Positions 15,895-24,220 of a DNA stretch of 64,000 nt are shown here, piece by piece. The notes beneath the pieces were generated by a model. It was not told the origin of the DNA. It saw only the letters and a program-made list of their open reading frames with translations, and did no database searches. Source of the DNA: Streptomyces toyocaensis. GTDB lineage: Bacteria > Actinomycetota > Actinomycetes > Streptomycetales > Streptomycetaceae. The translations under genes and the position numbers were made by a program. Every line of letters begins with the position of its first letter. Within the stretch, counting starts at the first letter, position 1. The stretch lies in contig NZ_JFCB01000013.1 in assembly GCF_000725125.1 (NCBI RefSeq), positions 1 to 64,000 of the forward strand. The letters are read 5' to 3'.

Positions 15895-16941
15895 ATGCAG
15901 GACGAGATCCGGAACGGCGGGGCTTCCCCGGCAGGGGACGATCCGTACGTCGACGAGCCCGATGCCGAGGACCTCGACGAGTACACCGAGCCCGAGCCGC
16001 ACGACGAGGAGCCGGACGCCTACGCCACGGCGGACACGGCCACCAGCGCCACCGGTGTGCATCCGGACGTCTATCTGGACGTTCCGGTGCTGAAGGTCGA
16101 CGAGATCGACCTGGACGTCGAGAACCTGCGGGCGCACGTCTCGCTGCAGGCCGAAGTGCTGGATCTGCTGAAGCTGAACGTGGGTGCCGACGTCGCACTC
16201 GGCCGGGTCCACCTGGGCATCACGGGCGTGGAGGCACAGGCCCGGCTCGAGGTGCGGCTCGACAACGTCGCGATGATCATCGATCGGGTGCTCACCACGC
16301 TCGACCGCAACCCGGAGATCCTCCACGAGCTGGCACGGGGCGTGGGGTCCGCCGTACGCGACGTCGGCGGCGGAGCCCGCCAGGCCGTCGGCGAGCTGGG
16401 TACGGGCGCCGGCCGGGCTGTCCAGAACGTGGGCGAGGGCGCCGGAGCCGCGGTTCGGGACGTCGGTCGCGGGGCCGGCCTGGCCGTCGAGGACGTGGGC
16501 CGCGGGGCCGGGAGAACCGTTGAGGACGTGGGCCGCGGCGTCGGCTCGGTGGCCGCGGACGTCGGCCGCGGGGCCGGGAGGGTCGTCGAGGACGTCGGTG
16601 GTGAAGTGGTCCCGGAGGCGGTGGGGGAGGCCGGCCAGGTGGTGGGCGGCGTCGCCGGGACCGCGGCCGGCGGGGTCCGGAACGTGACCGAAGGGGCGGA
16701 GGAAACACTTCCGGAAAGTGGCCGTGCTGCGGCGGACACAGCCGGAACGTCCGAGGGCGCCGCACGCCGGGCGGCACCGGTGGAACGGAGGGCGGTACGC
16801 AGGACGGGAGCCGGGGGCGGGGAGCCTGCCGCCCGGCGTCAAGTCGGCACCCGCAAGCGGCGGGTGCGTGCCGAGGACGAGAAGCCGGCACCGAGGCCCC
16901 GTCGCCGCCGCGCCGCCGAAGAGGGGGAGGAGCCGCCCTGA
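15895..16941 (+). CDS. acidic protein with eight 11-residue tandem repeats
   Basis: ATG 15895 lies 7 bases after GGAGG, giving 348 aa; ATG 15853 is an alternative. An acidic N-terminus (EPDAEDLDEYTEPEPHDEEP) leads to a conserved-looking beta/alpha block (VLKVDEIDLDVENLRAHVSL, LLKLNVGADVALGRVHLGI). Then come eight tandem 11-residue units at bases 16336-16599, consensus RGAGxAVxDVG, continuing in looser form. An Arg/Lys-rich tail (RKRRVRAEDEKPAPRPRRRR) ends the protein. The 11-mer periodicity recalls group 3 LEA and apolipoprotein-like amphipathic helices, which fold on membranes or on drying. The family function is unknown to me. The gene that follows is probably in the same operon (48 bp gap). 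Confidence 0.75.
   Translation: MQDEIRNGGASPAGDDPYVDEPDAEDLDEYTEPEPHDEEPDAYATADTATSATGVHPDVYLDVPVLKVDEIDLDVENLRAHVSLQAEVLDLLKLNVGADVALGRVHLGITGVEAQARLEVRLDNVAMIIDRVLTTLDRNPEILHELARGVGSAVRDVGGGARQAVGELGTGAGRAVQNVGEGAGAAVRDVGRGAGLAVEDVGRGAGRTVEDVGRGVGSVAADVGRGAGRVVEDVGGEVVPEAVGEAGQVVGGVAGTAAGGVRNVTEGAEETLPESGRAAADTAGTSEGAARRAAPVERRAVRRTGAGGGEPAARRQVGTRKRRVRAEDEKPAPRPRRRRAAEEGEEPP
16336..16599 (+). repeat. eight tandem 33-bp coding repeats
   Basis: Each 33-bp unit encodes an 11-residue motif ending in D/E-V/L-G (RGVGSAVRDVG, EGAGAAVRDVG, RGAGLAVEDVG, RGAGRTVEDVG and so on). Units 4-8 are the most alike; GGCCGCGGGGCCGGG-type joins recur at unit boundaries. Confidence 0.85.
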
Positions 16942-16989
16942 ACGGCTGACGCGCCGGCTCCGGAGGGCGCCGGCCGGGCCGCCGCCGGG

Positions 16990-17307
16990 ATGAGCCCGGG
17001 CCCGGGAGACGGGGAAGGGCACGGGCCGACGTGGGACATCTCGTTCCGGTCGACGGTCCGCTCCGAACGTCTCCGCTTCGCGGAGGAACCCCGAACCGCC
17101 GTCCGCTTTTCCGGCACCGGCGAACGGGAGTCGGTCAGCCACAGCGACCGGGACCACCTCCCTGAGAAGGTCGTCGCAGGTCAGGACTACCGCGACGTCA
17201 CCGTCGACTACCGCCTCGAGACCCGGCTCGCTGCGGAGCAGGGTCTCGCGCGGGGCGCCGCCGACACGGATGCTCAGCCCTCGGGACGCAGCAGGCCGCG
17301 CCGGTAG
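16990..17307 (+). CDS. small soluble protein, unknown function
   Basis: A 105-aa product starts at ATG 16990. The central part (GPTWDISFRSTVRSERLRFA, VRFSGTGERESVSHSDRDHL, VVAGQDYRDVTVDYRLETRL) has alternating polar/hydrophobic strands and looks genuinely coded, with GC-rich third positions. The tail is basic. It follows the 11-mer repeat gene by 48 bp on the same strand. I do not recognise the family; a start a little downstream cannot be excluded. Confidence 0.6.
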   Translation: MSPGPGDGEGHGPTWDISFRSTVRSERLRFAEEPRTAVRFSGTGERESVSHSDRDHLPEKVVAGQDYRDVTVDYRLETRLAAEQGLARGAADTDAQPSGRSRPRR

Positions 17308-17458
17308 GCGGGCACGAGGCGCGAGGTGGTGCGGGACCCGGTGGGTCACGCCGTCCACGGTGGCCGGCACCGGATGGGGCGCCCCGCGGGATGGTGCCCC
17401 CGCCGGCGGTCGTCGGCACCCTCTGTTTGCCCGCCCCCTCCGGGGGGACCCTGCGCGT

Positions 17459-18424
17459 ATGACCAAGAAGCCAGGTCGTCGCCGTATGCGGCAGAACCGG
17501 ATGCTGTGGCTGCTGGACGCCCTGGAGCGCGACCCCAGCAGGGACAAGGTGATCGACGCGCTCGTCGGCGGCGTACGCGCGTTGCCGCTCGGCCGGGCAC
17601 GGGACGCGCTGCACGGCACATGGCTCGGCCATCCCGTACACCCCTTGATGGTGCAGGTCCCGATCGGCACGTGGATGTCCGCCGCGGTGCTGGATCTGAG
17701 GCCGGGCCCCTCCCGGGGCGCCGGTCTCCTGGTCGGTGTCGGGCTGCTGGCGGCCGGTCCCGCCGCCCTGACGGGCGCGGTCGACTGGGCGGAACTGCGC
17801 CGCCGGCAGACGAGGGTCGGGCTGGTGCACGCCGTCGCCAACGCGACGGCCGTGGGTCTCTACGGGGCCTCGCTGGCCCTTCGCCTGTCCGGGCGGGCCG
17901 GAGCAGGCCGCACGTGCGGCTTCCTCGGACTGACCGCGGTCGGGCTGGGAGGCATGCTCGGTGGCCACATGGCGTACCGGCAGGCATCCGGCGCCAACCA
18001 CGCCGAGGAGGTGCCGCACGTCGTGCGGGAGGGCTGGCACCGGATCGGCACCGTGGACGAGTTCCCCGTCGGCGAGCCCGTGCGCCGCACCGTGGACGAC
18101 GTGCCGGTCCTGGTGGTGCGCGAGATCGGCGGGAGCATCCACGCGCTGGCCGAGCGGTGCAGTCACCTGGCGGGACCTCTGTCCGAGGGGACGGTCGCCG
18201 ACGGGTGTGTCCGGTGCCCCTGGCACGGCAGCGTCTTCCGGCTCTCGGACGGCTGGAACGTCCGCGGTCCCGCCACCGCGCCGCAGCCCGCCTTCGACAG
18301 CCGCGTCGTCGCCGGGCACGTCGAGATCAGCCTGCGCGGCGAGGGCCAGACGGCGGAAGAGCACGGCACGGGCGAGCCGGCGACGGCAACGGGACGGGGT
18401 GAGCATGATGGGCACGGCGACTGA
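17459..18424 (+). CDS. membrane-anchored Rieske [2Fe-2S] protein with DUF2231 domain
   Basis: ATG 17459 gives 321 aa. Residues 30-185 form the four-helix DUF2231 membrane domain (HGTWLGHPVHPLMVQVPIGT, with the conserved GHPxHP histidines). Residues 200-300 form a Rieske domain whose cluster ligands are both present: ERCSHLAGPL (C-x-H) and VRCPWHGSVFRL (C-x-x-H). DUF2231 domains are thought to carry haem or metal, so this may be a membrane electron-transfer unit passing electrons to an unknown partner oxidase or oxygenase. The tail is acidic and His-rich (GEHDGHGD). Its end overlaps the DUF1360 gene by 20 bases, so the two are cotranslated. Confidence 0.88.
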   Translation: MTKKPGRRRMRQNRMLWLLDALERDPSRDKVIDALVGGVRALPLGRARDALHGTWLGHPVHPLMVQVPIGTWMSAAVLDLRPGPSRGAGLLVGVGLLAAGPAALTGAVDWAELRRRQTRVGLVHAVANATAVGLYGASLALRLSGRAGAGRTCGFLGLTAVGLGGMLGGHMAYRQASGANHAEEVPHVVREGWHRIGTVDEFPVGEPVRRTVDDVPVLVVREIGGSIHALAERCSHLAGPLSEGTVADGCVRCPWHGSVFRLSDGWNVRGPATAPQPAFDSRVVAGHVEISLRGEGQTAEEHGTGEPATATGRGEHDGHGD

Positions 18425-18950
18425 CGGCCGTTTCGCGCGACGTCTCAGGGGACTGGTGCGGCGAACCGAACACGACTATGCGGCGGGGAGCGACCGCCCG
18501 CTGCGCGGCTACGTCGCCGCCATGGCGGCCTTCGGCGTGTACACGGCCGGATGGGCCACCGTGGTGAGGACGCGCGGGCGTCCCCTGCCGGACCGGCCCC
18601 TGCCCTGGGACGTGGTCCTGACCTCGGTGGCGACGTTCCGACTGAGCCGGCTGCTGAGCAAGGCATCGGTGACCAGTCCGCTCAGAGCCCCTTTCACCAC
18701 GTTCGTCGGCCCGCAGGGCCCGGCCGAACTGCACGAGGAGGCTCAGGCCGACGACCGCAGGGCCACGGTCGGCGAACTGGTGACCTGCCCGTTCTGCGTG
18801 AGCGTCTGGGTGGCCTCGACGCTCACGGCCGGGCAGTTGCTCTGGCCGCGCGCGACCCGCACCACCATGGGCGCGCTGACCGCCCTGGCCGGCGCGGACG
18901 CCCTGCAGCTCGCGTACGGCGCGCTGGTGAGCAGGACGACCGGTGAGTGA
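18405..18950 (+). CDS. DUF1360 membrane protein
   Basis: Starting at ATG 18405 (or the next ATG, 18408), 181 aa. Family marks are WDVVLTSVATFRLSRLLSKA near the N-terminal third and VGELVTCPFCVSVWVAS, with the CPFC pair before a membrane helix. There are three to four hydrophobic segments. DUF1360 proteins (YodN/SpoVAA-unrelated) have no established biochemical role. Overlap with the Rieske gene suggests joint function at the membrane. Confidence 0.85.
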   Translation: MMGTATDGRFARRLRGLVRRTEHDYAAGSDRPLRGYVAAMAAFGVYTAGWATVVRTRGRPLPDRPLPWDVVLTSVATFRLSRLLSKASVTSPLRAPFTTFVGPQGPAELHEEAQADDRRATVGELVTCPFCVSVWVASTLTAGQLLWPRATRTTMGALTALAGADALQLAYGALVSRTTGE

Positions 18951-19074
18951 CCGCGCGTCGGCGGCCGCGCGCACGTACGCCGCCCGGTGCGGCCGGGGGC
19001 GGGGTGACCGGCGCCGGCGGTACGACGGGCCCTGAACGGCTCGACGCGCACGACGCGACGCGGATAATGACCCG

Positions 19075-21867
19075 GTGTCCACTGCGATGATCTCCGCCCG
19101 GGAAGCCGAAGTGCTGGCGCTGCTCGGGGAGCACCTCAGCAACGCGGAGATAGCCGCCCGGTTGTTCATCTCCGTACGCACCGTCGAGTCGCACGTGTCC
19201 TCACTGCTGCGCAAGCTGCACCTGCCCGACCGGAGGGCGCTGTCCCGGCAGGCGGCCGGCCTGTCCCGGGCGCAGCGCACCGGGGCGGCCGCCCTGCCCT
19301 CACCGCTGACGACGTTCGTCGGCCGGGCGCGTGAGCGTGCCGAGCTCGCCGACGCGGTCACGACGCACCGGCAGGTGACCGCGGCCGGTCCCGGCGGAGT
19401 GGGGAAGACCCGGCTCGCCCTGACGGTCGCCGCCGACGTGGCCGACCGGTTCCCCGACGGAGTGTGGTTCGCCGATCTGGTCCCGGTCACCGACCCCCGG
19501 CGCGTGGGCGCCGCGGTGGCGGAGGCCGTGGGTGCGGGGGACGAGCCCGGGCGCGACATCGACGACGCCGTGCTGGCCGCGCTGGCGGACCGCCGTGCGC
19601 TGCTGGTGCTGGACAACTGCGAGCACGTACGCGACGGGGCGGCGCCTTTCTTGGAGAGGCTCCTGACGGCCTGTCCGCGCCTGCACGTCCTCACGACGAG
19701 CCGGGCCCGGCTGATGGTGCCGTTCGAACGCGTCTTCACCGTCCCCCCGTTGTCGCGGGAGGGCGGAGACGAGTCGGACGCGGTCGCCCTCTTCATGGAC
19801 CGGGCCGCGGCGGTCGGCTGGCCGCCGGGTCCCGCCGTGAGCGAGGGAGTCGTGGCCATCTGCGAACGGCTCGACGGTATGGCGCTCGCCATCGAACTGG
19901 CGGCGGCACGCTGGTCCACTCTCGGCCTCGACGGCCTGACCGCCGGTCTCTCCGATCAGCTGCGGACCCTCACCGGCGGCGCCCGCGCCGACGGCCGGCA
20001 CCGGTCGGTGCGGGCCGTACTGGACTGGAGCCACGACCTGCTCGCGCCGCAGGACAAGGCGCTGCTGCGCCGCGTGTCGGTGTTCGTCGCACCGTTCACC
20101 GCCGAGGCGGCCGCGGAGGTCGCCGCGCTCGCCCCGCTGGACGCGTCCACCGTGATAGACGGGCTCGGCAGACTGGCGGAGCAGAGCTTGCTCGCGGTCA
20201 CCCCGTCCGGGACCGGCACCCGGTACGACGCGCGGGTCACCATCCGCCAGTACGGGGCGCAGCGGCTCACCGACGCCGGCGAGCAGACCGTCGTCCGGTC
20301 CCGCCACGTCCAGTGGTGCCTGGCCACCTCGGCCGCCCTCGTGGAAGACGACGGCCCGGACTGGCGCGCCCGGTTCGACGCGGTGGCGGACGACGTCAGA
20401 GCGGCTCTCGCGTGGGCCGCCGACCGGCCCGGACGGCCTGAGGACGCCTGCCGCCTCGCCCGGTACCTGGCGCGGCTGGCCTTCACCCGCAACCTGCTCG
20501 GCGAGGCCCAGCAGCGCTACGAGCAGGCCGCGCGGCTCGCCGGTGAGGCCGCCACCGCGGCCGCGGCGCTGCGTGACGCCGCCGCGGTGGCGGGGTGCCG
20601 CAGGGCCGGCGACGACATGTACCGGCTGCACCGTGCCGCCGCGGAGGCCGCTCGCCGGGCCGGGGACGACGTCCGGGCCGGCTGTGACCTGGCGGCCGCC
20701 GCCACCGTCGCGTACCGCTTCTCCACTGCCTTCTCGCGCATCCCCCCGGCCGGCCAGGTACGGATCCTCCTGACGCGGGCACGTGAACTGGCGGGCGACG
20801 CCCCCGGTGCCCGGGCGGCCGTCGCGCTGGCCGAGGCGGCCGTCGTCACCGACGCGTTCGGCGCGCTGCAGACGGACGAGGACAATCCCGTGCGCGAGAC
20901 GGTCGAGCACGCCGAACGGGCCGTCCTCCTCGCCCGGCGCGCGGGCGACGCGGTCGCGGAGTCCGCCGCTCTCGACGCGCTCTCCGGCGCCCGCGGCTGG
21001 ACCGGTGACGCCTTCGCCGTCGCGGCCGCCGCCAGGCGCCGCACCGAGGTCCTGGCCCCGCTGCCGCCCACTCCCGCCGTCTCGCACGAGTGGGCGGACG
21101 CCCTCGCCATGGCCGCCGCGACCGCCCTCGGCATCGGGGACCTGCCGCAGGCCAGGCGGTGGGGCGGACAACTCGCCGGTCATCCGCTGCTGGCCGAGGC
21201 GGGCCACCATGCCACGTCCTGGATGCTGGTCGCGGACGCCTTCGCCGGCCGGGCCGACGACGTCCTCGCCCGCGGCGTGCGCTTCCGCGACTCCTGGGAG
21301 CACGGCGGACGGCCCCGGTCACTGTCCTTGGGTGCCGCGGCCGCTTCGGTGGCCATGGTCCACGGGCTGCGCGGCGACCCCGCCTCCCGGACCGCCTGGC
21401 TCACGATCGCCGACCGGGCGGACATGGCGGTCCAGCACCGACAGGGCTACGGCGCGGTCTTCGACGCCACGGTCCTGCTCCACCACGGGGACGCGGAGGC
21501 GGCACTGGAGCGGGTGGCACCGGAGCCGGAGGAGGTGTGGAAATGGGTGTGCTGGATCTGGCTGCACTGGTACGTGGCCCTCCGCGCGGAGACGGCGGTG
21601 CTCGCCGGCCACCCCGACGCCCGGACCCGCATCCACGCGGCACGGACCGTGGTCACCGGCAACCCGGTCGCCACAGCCCAGGTGGACCGGGCGGAGGCCC
21701 TGCTCGACGGCGACCTGCAGGGCCAGCTCGCGGCCGCCAAGGCGTTCGATGCGGCCGGCTGCCCCTACCAGTCGGCGCGCACGCTGCTGCTCGCCGGTGG
21801 CGAGCACACAGCGGCCGGCACGACCGCGCTGGCCGCTCTCGGCCTCGGTTCCGGGCCGGCCGGGTAG
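19075..21867 (+). CDS. LuxR-HTH/NB-ARC/TPR transcriptional regulator
   Basis: GTG 19075 starts a 930-aa protein. Residues 6-62 form a LuxR-type helix-turn-helix at the N-terminus (ISAREAEVLALLGEHLSNAE, ARLFISVRTVESHVSSLLRK). An NB-ARC/AAA-like ATPase follows, with P-loop GPGGVGKT at about 105-112 and Walker B LLVLDNCEH at about 175. After a winged-helix segment (SVRAVLDWSHDLLAPQDKAL) come some 500 residues of Ala-rich TPR-like helices. Such proteins couple nucleotide hydrolysis and ligand or protein sensing to DNA binding. The HTH is N-terminal, unlike classical MalT/LAL regulators. No obvious target operon is adjacent. Confidence 0.9.
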   Translation: MSTAMISAREAEVLALLGEHLSNAEIAARLFISVRTVESHVSSLLRKLHLPDRRALSRQAAGLSRAQRTGAAALPSPLTTFVGRARERAELADAVTTHRQVTAAGPGGVGKTRLALTVAADVADRFPDGVWFADLVPVTDPRRVGAAVAEAVGAGDEPGRDIDDAVLAALADRRALLVLDNCEHVRDGAAPFLERLLTACPRLHVLTTSRARLMVPFERVFTVPPLSREGGDESDAVALFMDRAAAVGWPPGPAVSEGVVAICERLDGMALAIELAAARWSTLGLDGLTAGLSDQLRTLTGGARADGRHRSVRAVLDWSHDLLAPQDKALLRRVSVFVAPFTAEAAAEVAALAPLDASTVIDGLGRLAEQSLLAVTPSGTGTRYDARVTIRQYGAQRLTDAGEQTVVRSRHVQWCLATSAALVEDDGPDWRARFDAVADDVRAALAWAADRPGRPEDACRLARYLARLAFTRNLLGEAQQRYEQAARLAGEAATAAAALRDAAAVAGCRRAGDDMYRLHRAAAEAARRAGDDVRAGCDLAAAATVAYRFSTAFSRIPPAGQVRILLTRARELAGDAPGARAAVALAEAAVVTDAFGALQTDEDNPVRETVEHAERAVLLARRAGDAVAESAALDALSGARGWTGDAFAVAAAARRRTEVLAPLPPTPAVSHEWADALAMAAATALGIGDLPQARRWGGQLAGHPLLAEAGHHATSWMLVADAFAGRADDVLARGVRFRDSWEHGGRPRSLSLGAAAASVAMVHGLRGDPASRTAWLTIADRADMAVQHRQGYGAVFDATVLLHHGDAEAALERVAPEPEEVWKWVCWIWLHWYVALRAETAVLAGHPDARTRIHAARTVVTGNPVATAQVDRAEALLDGDLQGQLAAAKAFDAAGCPYQSARTLLLAGGEHTAAGTTALAALGLGSGPAG

Positions 21868-21932
21868 CGCGGCTCCAGGTCCCCGCGGCCCGCACCTGAC
21901 CTCGCGTCCGGCACGTACCGCGTGCCCGGCCG

Positions 21933-22385
21933 TCAGCGCACCGCCTGCTGCACCAGCGCGGCGATCCGCGCCTCCACCTGCGGCGTGACGTCGGTCAGGG
22001 CGAAGCCGGCCGCCCACATCGTGCCGTCGTCCAGGTTCGCCCGGTCGCTGAAGCCGAGTGTGGCGTAGCGTGCCTTGAATTTCGCCGCGCTTTGGAAGAA
22101 GCACAGGACCTTGCCGTCCAGCGCGTACGCGGGCATGCCGTACCAGAGCCTCGCCGTGAGGGCCGGCGAGGCGGCCATGACGACGGCGTGCACCCGCTCG
22201 GCCATGACCCGGTCCGATCCCTCCATCTCGGCGATCTTCCCGAGGACGTCCCGCTCCGCCTGCGCGGCCTTGTCCGCGGGCGATCCGCGCCGCGCCGCGG
22301 CCTTCCGCTCCTGGGCGTGCTCCTTCATCGCGGCCCGTTCCTCGGCCGTGAACCCCTCGTACGCGTCGCTCTTCGTGCTGCTCAT
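21933..22385 (-). CDS. DUF1801 domain protein
   Basis: ATG 22383-22385 after GGGAGGA; 150 aa. A charged N-terminal helix (FTAEERAAMKEHAQERKAAA) precedes the DUF1801 fold: RVHAVVMAASPALTARLWYG, MPAYALDGKVLCFFQSAAKF, and the ending DGTMWAAGFALTDVTPQVEA. DUF1801 includes YdhG-like proteins related to the frataxin-like Fra/iron chaperones of Bacillus; the role here is not shown. It converges on the LuxR/NB-ARC gene. Confidence 0.85.
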   Translation of the reverse strand: MSSTKSDAYEGFTAEERAAMKEHAQERKAAARRGSPADKAAQAERDVLGKIAEMEGSDRVMAERVHAVVMAASPALTARLWYGMPAYALDGKVLCFFQSAAKFKARYATLGFSDRANLDDGTMWAAGFALTDVTPQVEARIAALVQQAVR

Positions 22386-22532
22386 GATTCCTCCCGTGGC
22401 TGGGTGTCCCGCCGGGCCCGTGAGCCGGCCGGCCCCTGTTCCCGCTGTGGTCACAGGCTCTCCCATCAGCACCAGGGACCGCCTCCGTGCCCACCACGGA
22501 AACCACCACGGACACCACCACGGACGGGACGG

Positions 22533-23306
22533 TCAGGAGCCGGCTGGGTGCGTCCGCGGGGGCTGGTGGGTGCGGGTACGGAGGACGAAGGCGCCGAGTG
22601 CCGTGACCGTCATGGCGGTCAGCCAGGCGGTGCTGTTGAGCAGAGGGCTCAGGGTGACGTTCCCGGTGAAGCCCGCGGCGAGGCTGGTCTGGAGCGAACC
22701 GTAGCTCGGAAGCAGCTCGACCAGCGGATTGTCGGCCGTGGTACTGGCGACGGGGTTCTGCGGTGCGAGGTCGATGATGCTGGTCATGATGATCGTGACC
22801 AGCCCTTCGACCTCACCGCGGAGGAAGAGGGCCAGGCACATGCCCATGGCCCCGTAGACCAGACAGTCCGCCAGGACCGCAAGGCCCAGGAGGAAAGGCT
22901 GGAGGGGAGTCCAGAACAGCAGCATCCAGGCGGTGGCGTAGGCGCTGACCAGTACCGAGGCGACCAGGAGCGTGGTGAGCTTGGCGCCCGTCAGGGCGGT
23001 TCGGGGGTAGCCGGCTGCGGTGAGACGACGGTCGAAGGCCCTGGTGCGGCGTGCGGCGCTGAACATCAGGAATCCCACGAGGAGGGACACGGCGTTCAGG
23101 GAACCGCTGATCATCGTGATCTCGTCACCGCCGGCGCGCAGCCACGTCCCGGTGGCACGCAGCCGGAAGGGGAACGTCTTCGGTGTGGTGAGGGTCTTGG
23201 CCACGGTGATCCACATCGGGATGAAGGCGATCAGGAGCACGGCGGCCAGCCGGTTCTTGGCCATGGCGAGCAGGGCGTAGCGGGTGGCGACCAGGTAGGC
23301 GCTCAT
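22533..23306 (-). CDS. ABC transporter permease
   Basis: 257 aa with six hydrophobic segments (RLAAVLLIAFIPMWITVAKT, ISGSLNAVSLLVGFLMFSAA, LTTLLVASVLVSAYATAWML, FLLGLAVLADCLVYGAMGMC and others), the layout of an ABC-2-type exporter permease. Its ATG shares four bases (ATGA) with the end of the ATPase gene, so the pair is translationally coupled. Cargo cannot be told from the sequence; such pairs export antibiotics, peptides or lipids. Confidence 0.88.
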   Translation of the reverse strand: MSAYLVATRYALLAMAKNRLAAVLLIAFIPMWITVAKTLTTPKTFPFRLRATGTWLRAGGDEITMISGSLNAVSLLVGFLMFSAARRTRAFDRRLTAAGYPRTALTGAKLTTLLVASVLVSAYATAWMLLFWTPLQPFLLGLAVLADCLVYGAMGMCLALFLRGEVEGLVTIIMTSIIDLAPQNPVASTTADNPLVELLPSYGSLQTSLAAGFTGNVTLSPLLNSTAWLTAMTVTALGAFVLRTRTHQPPRTHPAGS

Positions 23307-23947
23307 GCGGTGTCCGCCGTGGGGGAGGGGCCGAGGACACCGTCGTGCAGCTGGTGCAGGACGTCCAGCCGTGCGGCGTCGTGGGCGAGGTGGGAGATGA
23401 TGATCACGGTGCGGCCGCGGCCCCGCAGCTCCTGGGCGAGGTCCCAGAACCGCAGGTAGGTCTCCCAGTCGAACCCCTGGTAGGGCTCGTCGAGCAGCAC
23501 GACGTCCGGGTCGTGCATCAGGGCCAGGACCAGGTTCAGTTTCTGCAGGGTGCCGCCGCTGAGGAATTTCACCGGTGTGTCCAGATAGCCGGCCGCGGAG
23601 AGGCCCTCGATCAGCCGGAGCGCGCGGCCGGGACCGGGGAGGCGGTAGGCGACCTGGAAGAGACGGAGATGCTGGCGCATGGTCAGCTCCTCGTCAAGGA
23701 CCGGGTGCTGCGGGCAGTAGCCCCGGGTGCCCAGCAGGTCCACGCGTCCGTCGTCGGGGCGCAGGTCGCCGCTGAGAATGCGCAGCAGCGTGGTCTTCCC
23801 GGCGCCGTTCTCCCCGACGATGCCCACCAACTGCCCCGCACGCGCCTCGAAGCTCACCCCGCGCAGGACCTCCCGGGACCCGAAGCTCTTGCGGACCGCC
23901 GTGACGCGCAGCACCACGTCGGCGGACAGCGGGCTCGAACCGGCCAC
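23303..23947 (-). CDS. ABC transporter ATP-binding protein
   Basis: GTG 23945-23947 lies six bases after AGGAG and gives 214 aa; longer in-frame starts (24022, 24103) lack a ribosome site. All ABC motifs are present: Walker A GENGAGKTTLL, Q-loop region YCPQHPVLDEELTM, signature LSGGTLQKLNL, Walker B VVLLDEPYQGFDW and H-loop IISHLAHD. It pairs with the permease through a 4-base overlap. It is divergent from the GAF-PP2C phosphatase at 24221 across 273 bp. Confidence 0.92.
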   Translation of the reverse strand: MAGSSPLSADVVLRVTAVRKSFGSREVLRGVSFEARAGQLVGIVGENGAGKTTLLRILSGDLRPDDGRVDLLGTRGYCPQHPVLDEELTMRQHLRLFQVAYRLPGPGRALRLIEGLSAAGYLDTPVKFLSGGTLQKLNLVLALMHDPDVVLLDEPYQGFDWETYLRFWDLAQELRGRGRTVIIISHLAHDAARLDVLHQLHDGVLGPSPTADTA

Positions 23948-24220
23948 GGGTGCTCCTGGAGGGCGGGGGAGTGCGGAGGTTCCGACCAGTCCACGATGCA
24001 CGAGCCGGTCGGGAAACGTCATGACCGTGTGCGGCGCGCCCTCGGAACCGGGAGGTGAGCCGCCACCGAGAACGCGGATCCGGAGCCCGTCCTGAATGTT
24101 CATGCCAGATATCACCACGCCTGCAGACCCCGGTCGACCGTCCTGACCAGGTAAAAGGGCACATTGGGTGAGGTCGCCGAAACTCGGGGAAAAAGATGCG
24201 GCAGTCGACGGGAGGTTGTC

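Noticed and set aside
14959..17841. A 960-codon open frame on the minus strand
   Set aside because: It is antisense to the clearly coded 11-mer repeat gene and others, is Arg/Pro/Ala-rich with no domain, and only joins pieces of the decayed reductase by chance; long antisense frames are normal at this GC content.
23948..24103. N-terminal extension of the ABC ATPase starting MNIQDGLRIRVLGGG, which resembles a double-glycine leader peptide
   Set aside because: It is in frame with the ATPase, no ribosome site precedes it, and GTG 23947 has a perfect AGGAG; the LGGG is more likely chance.
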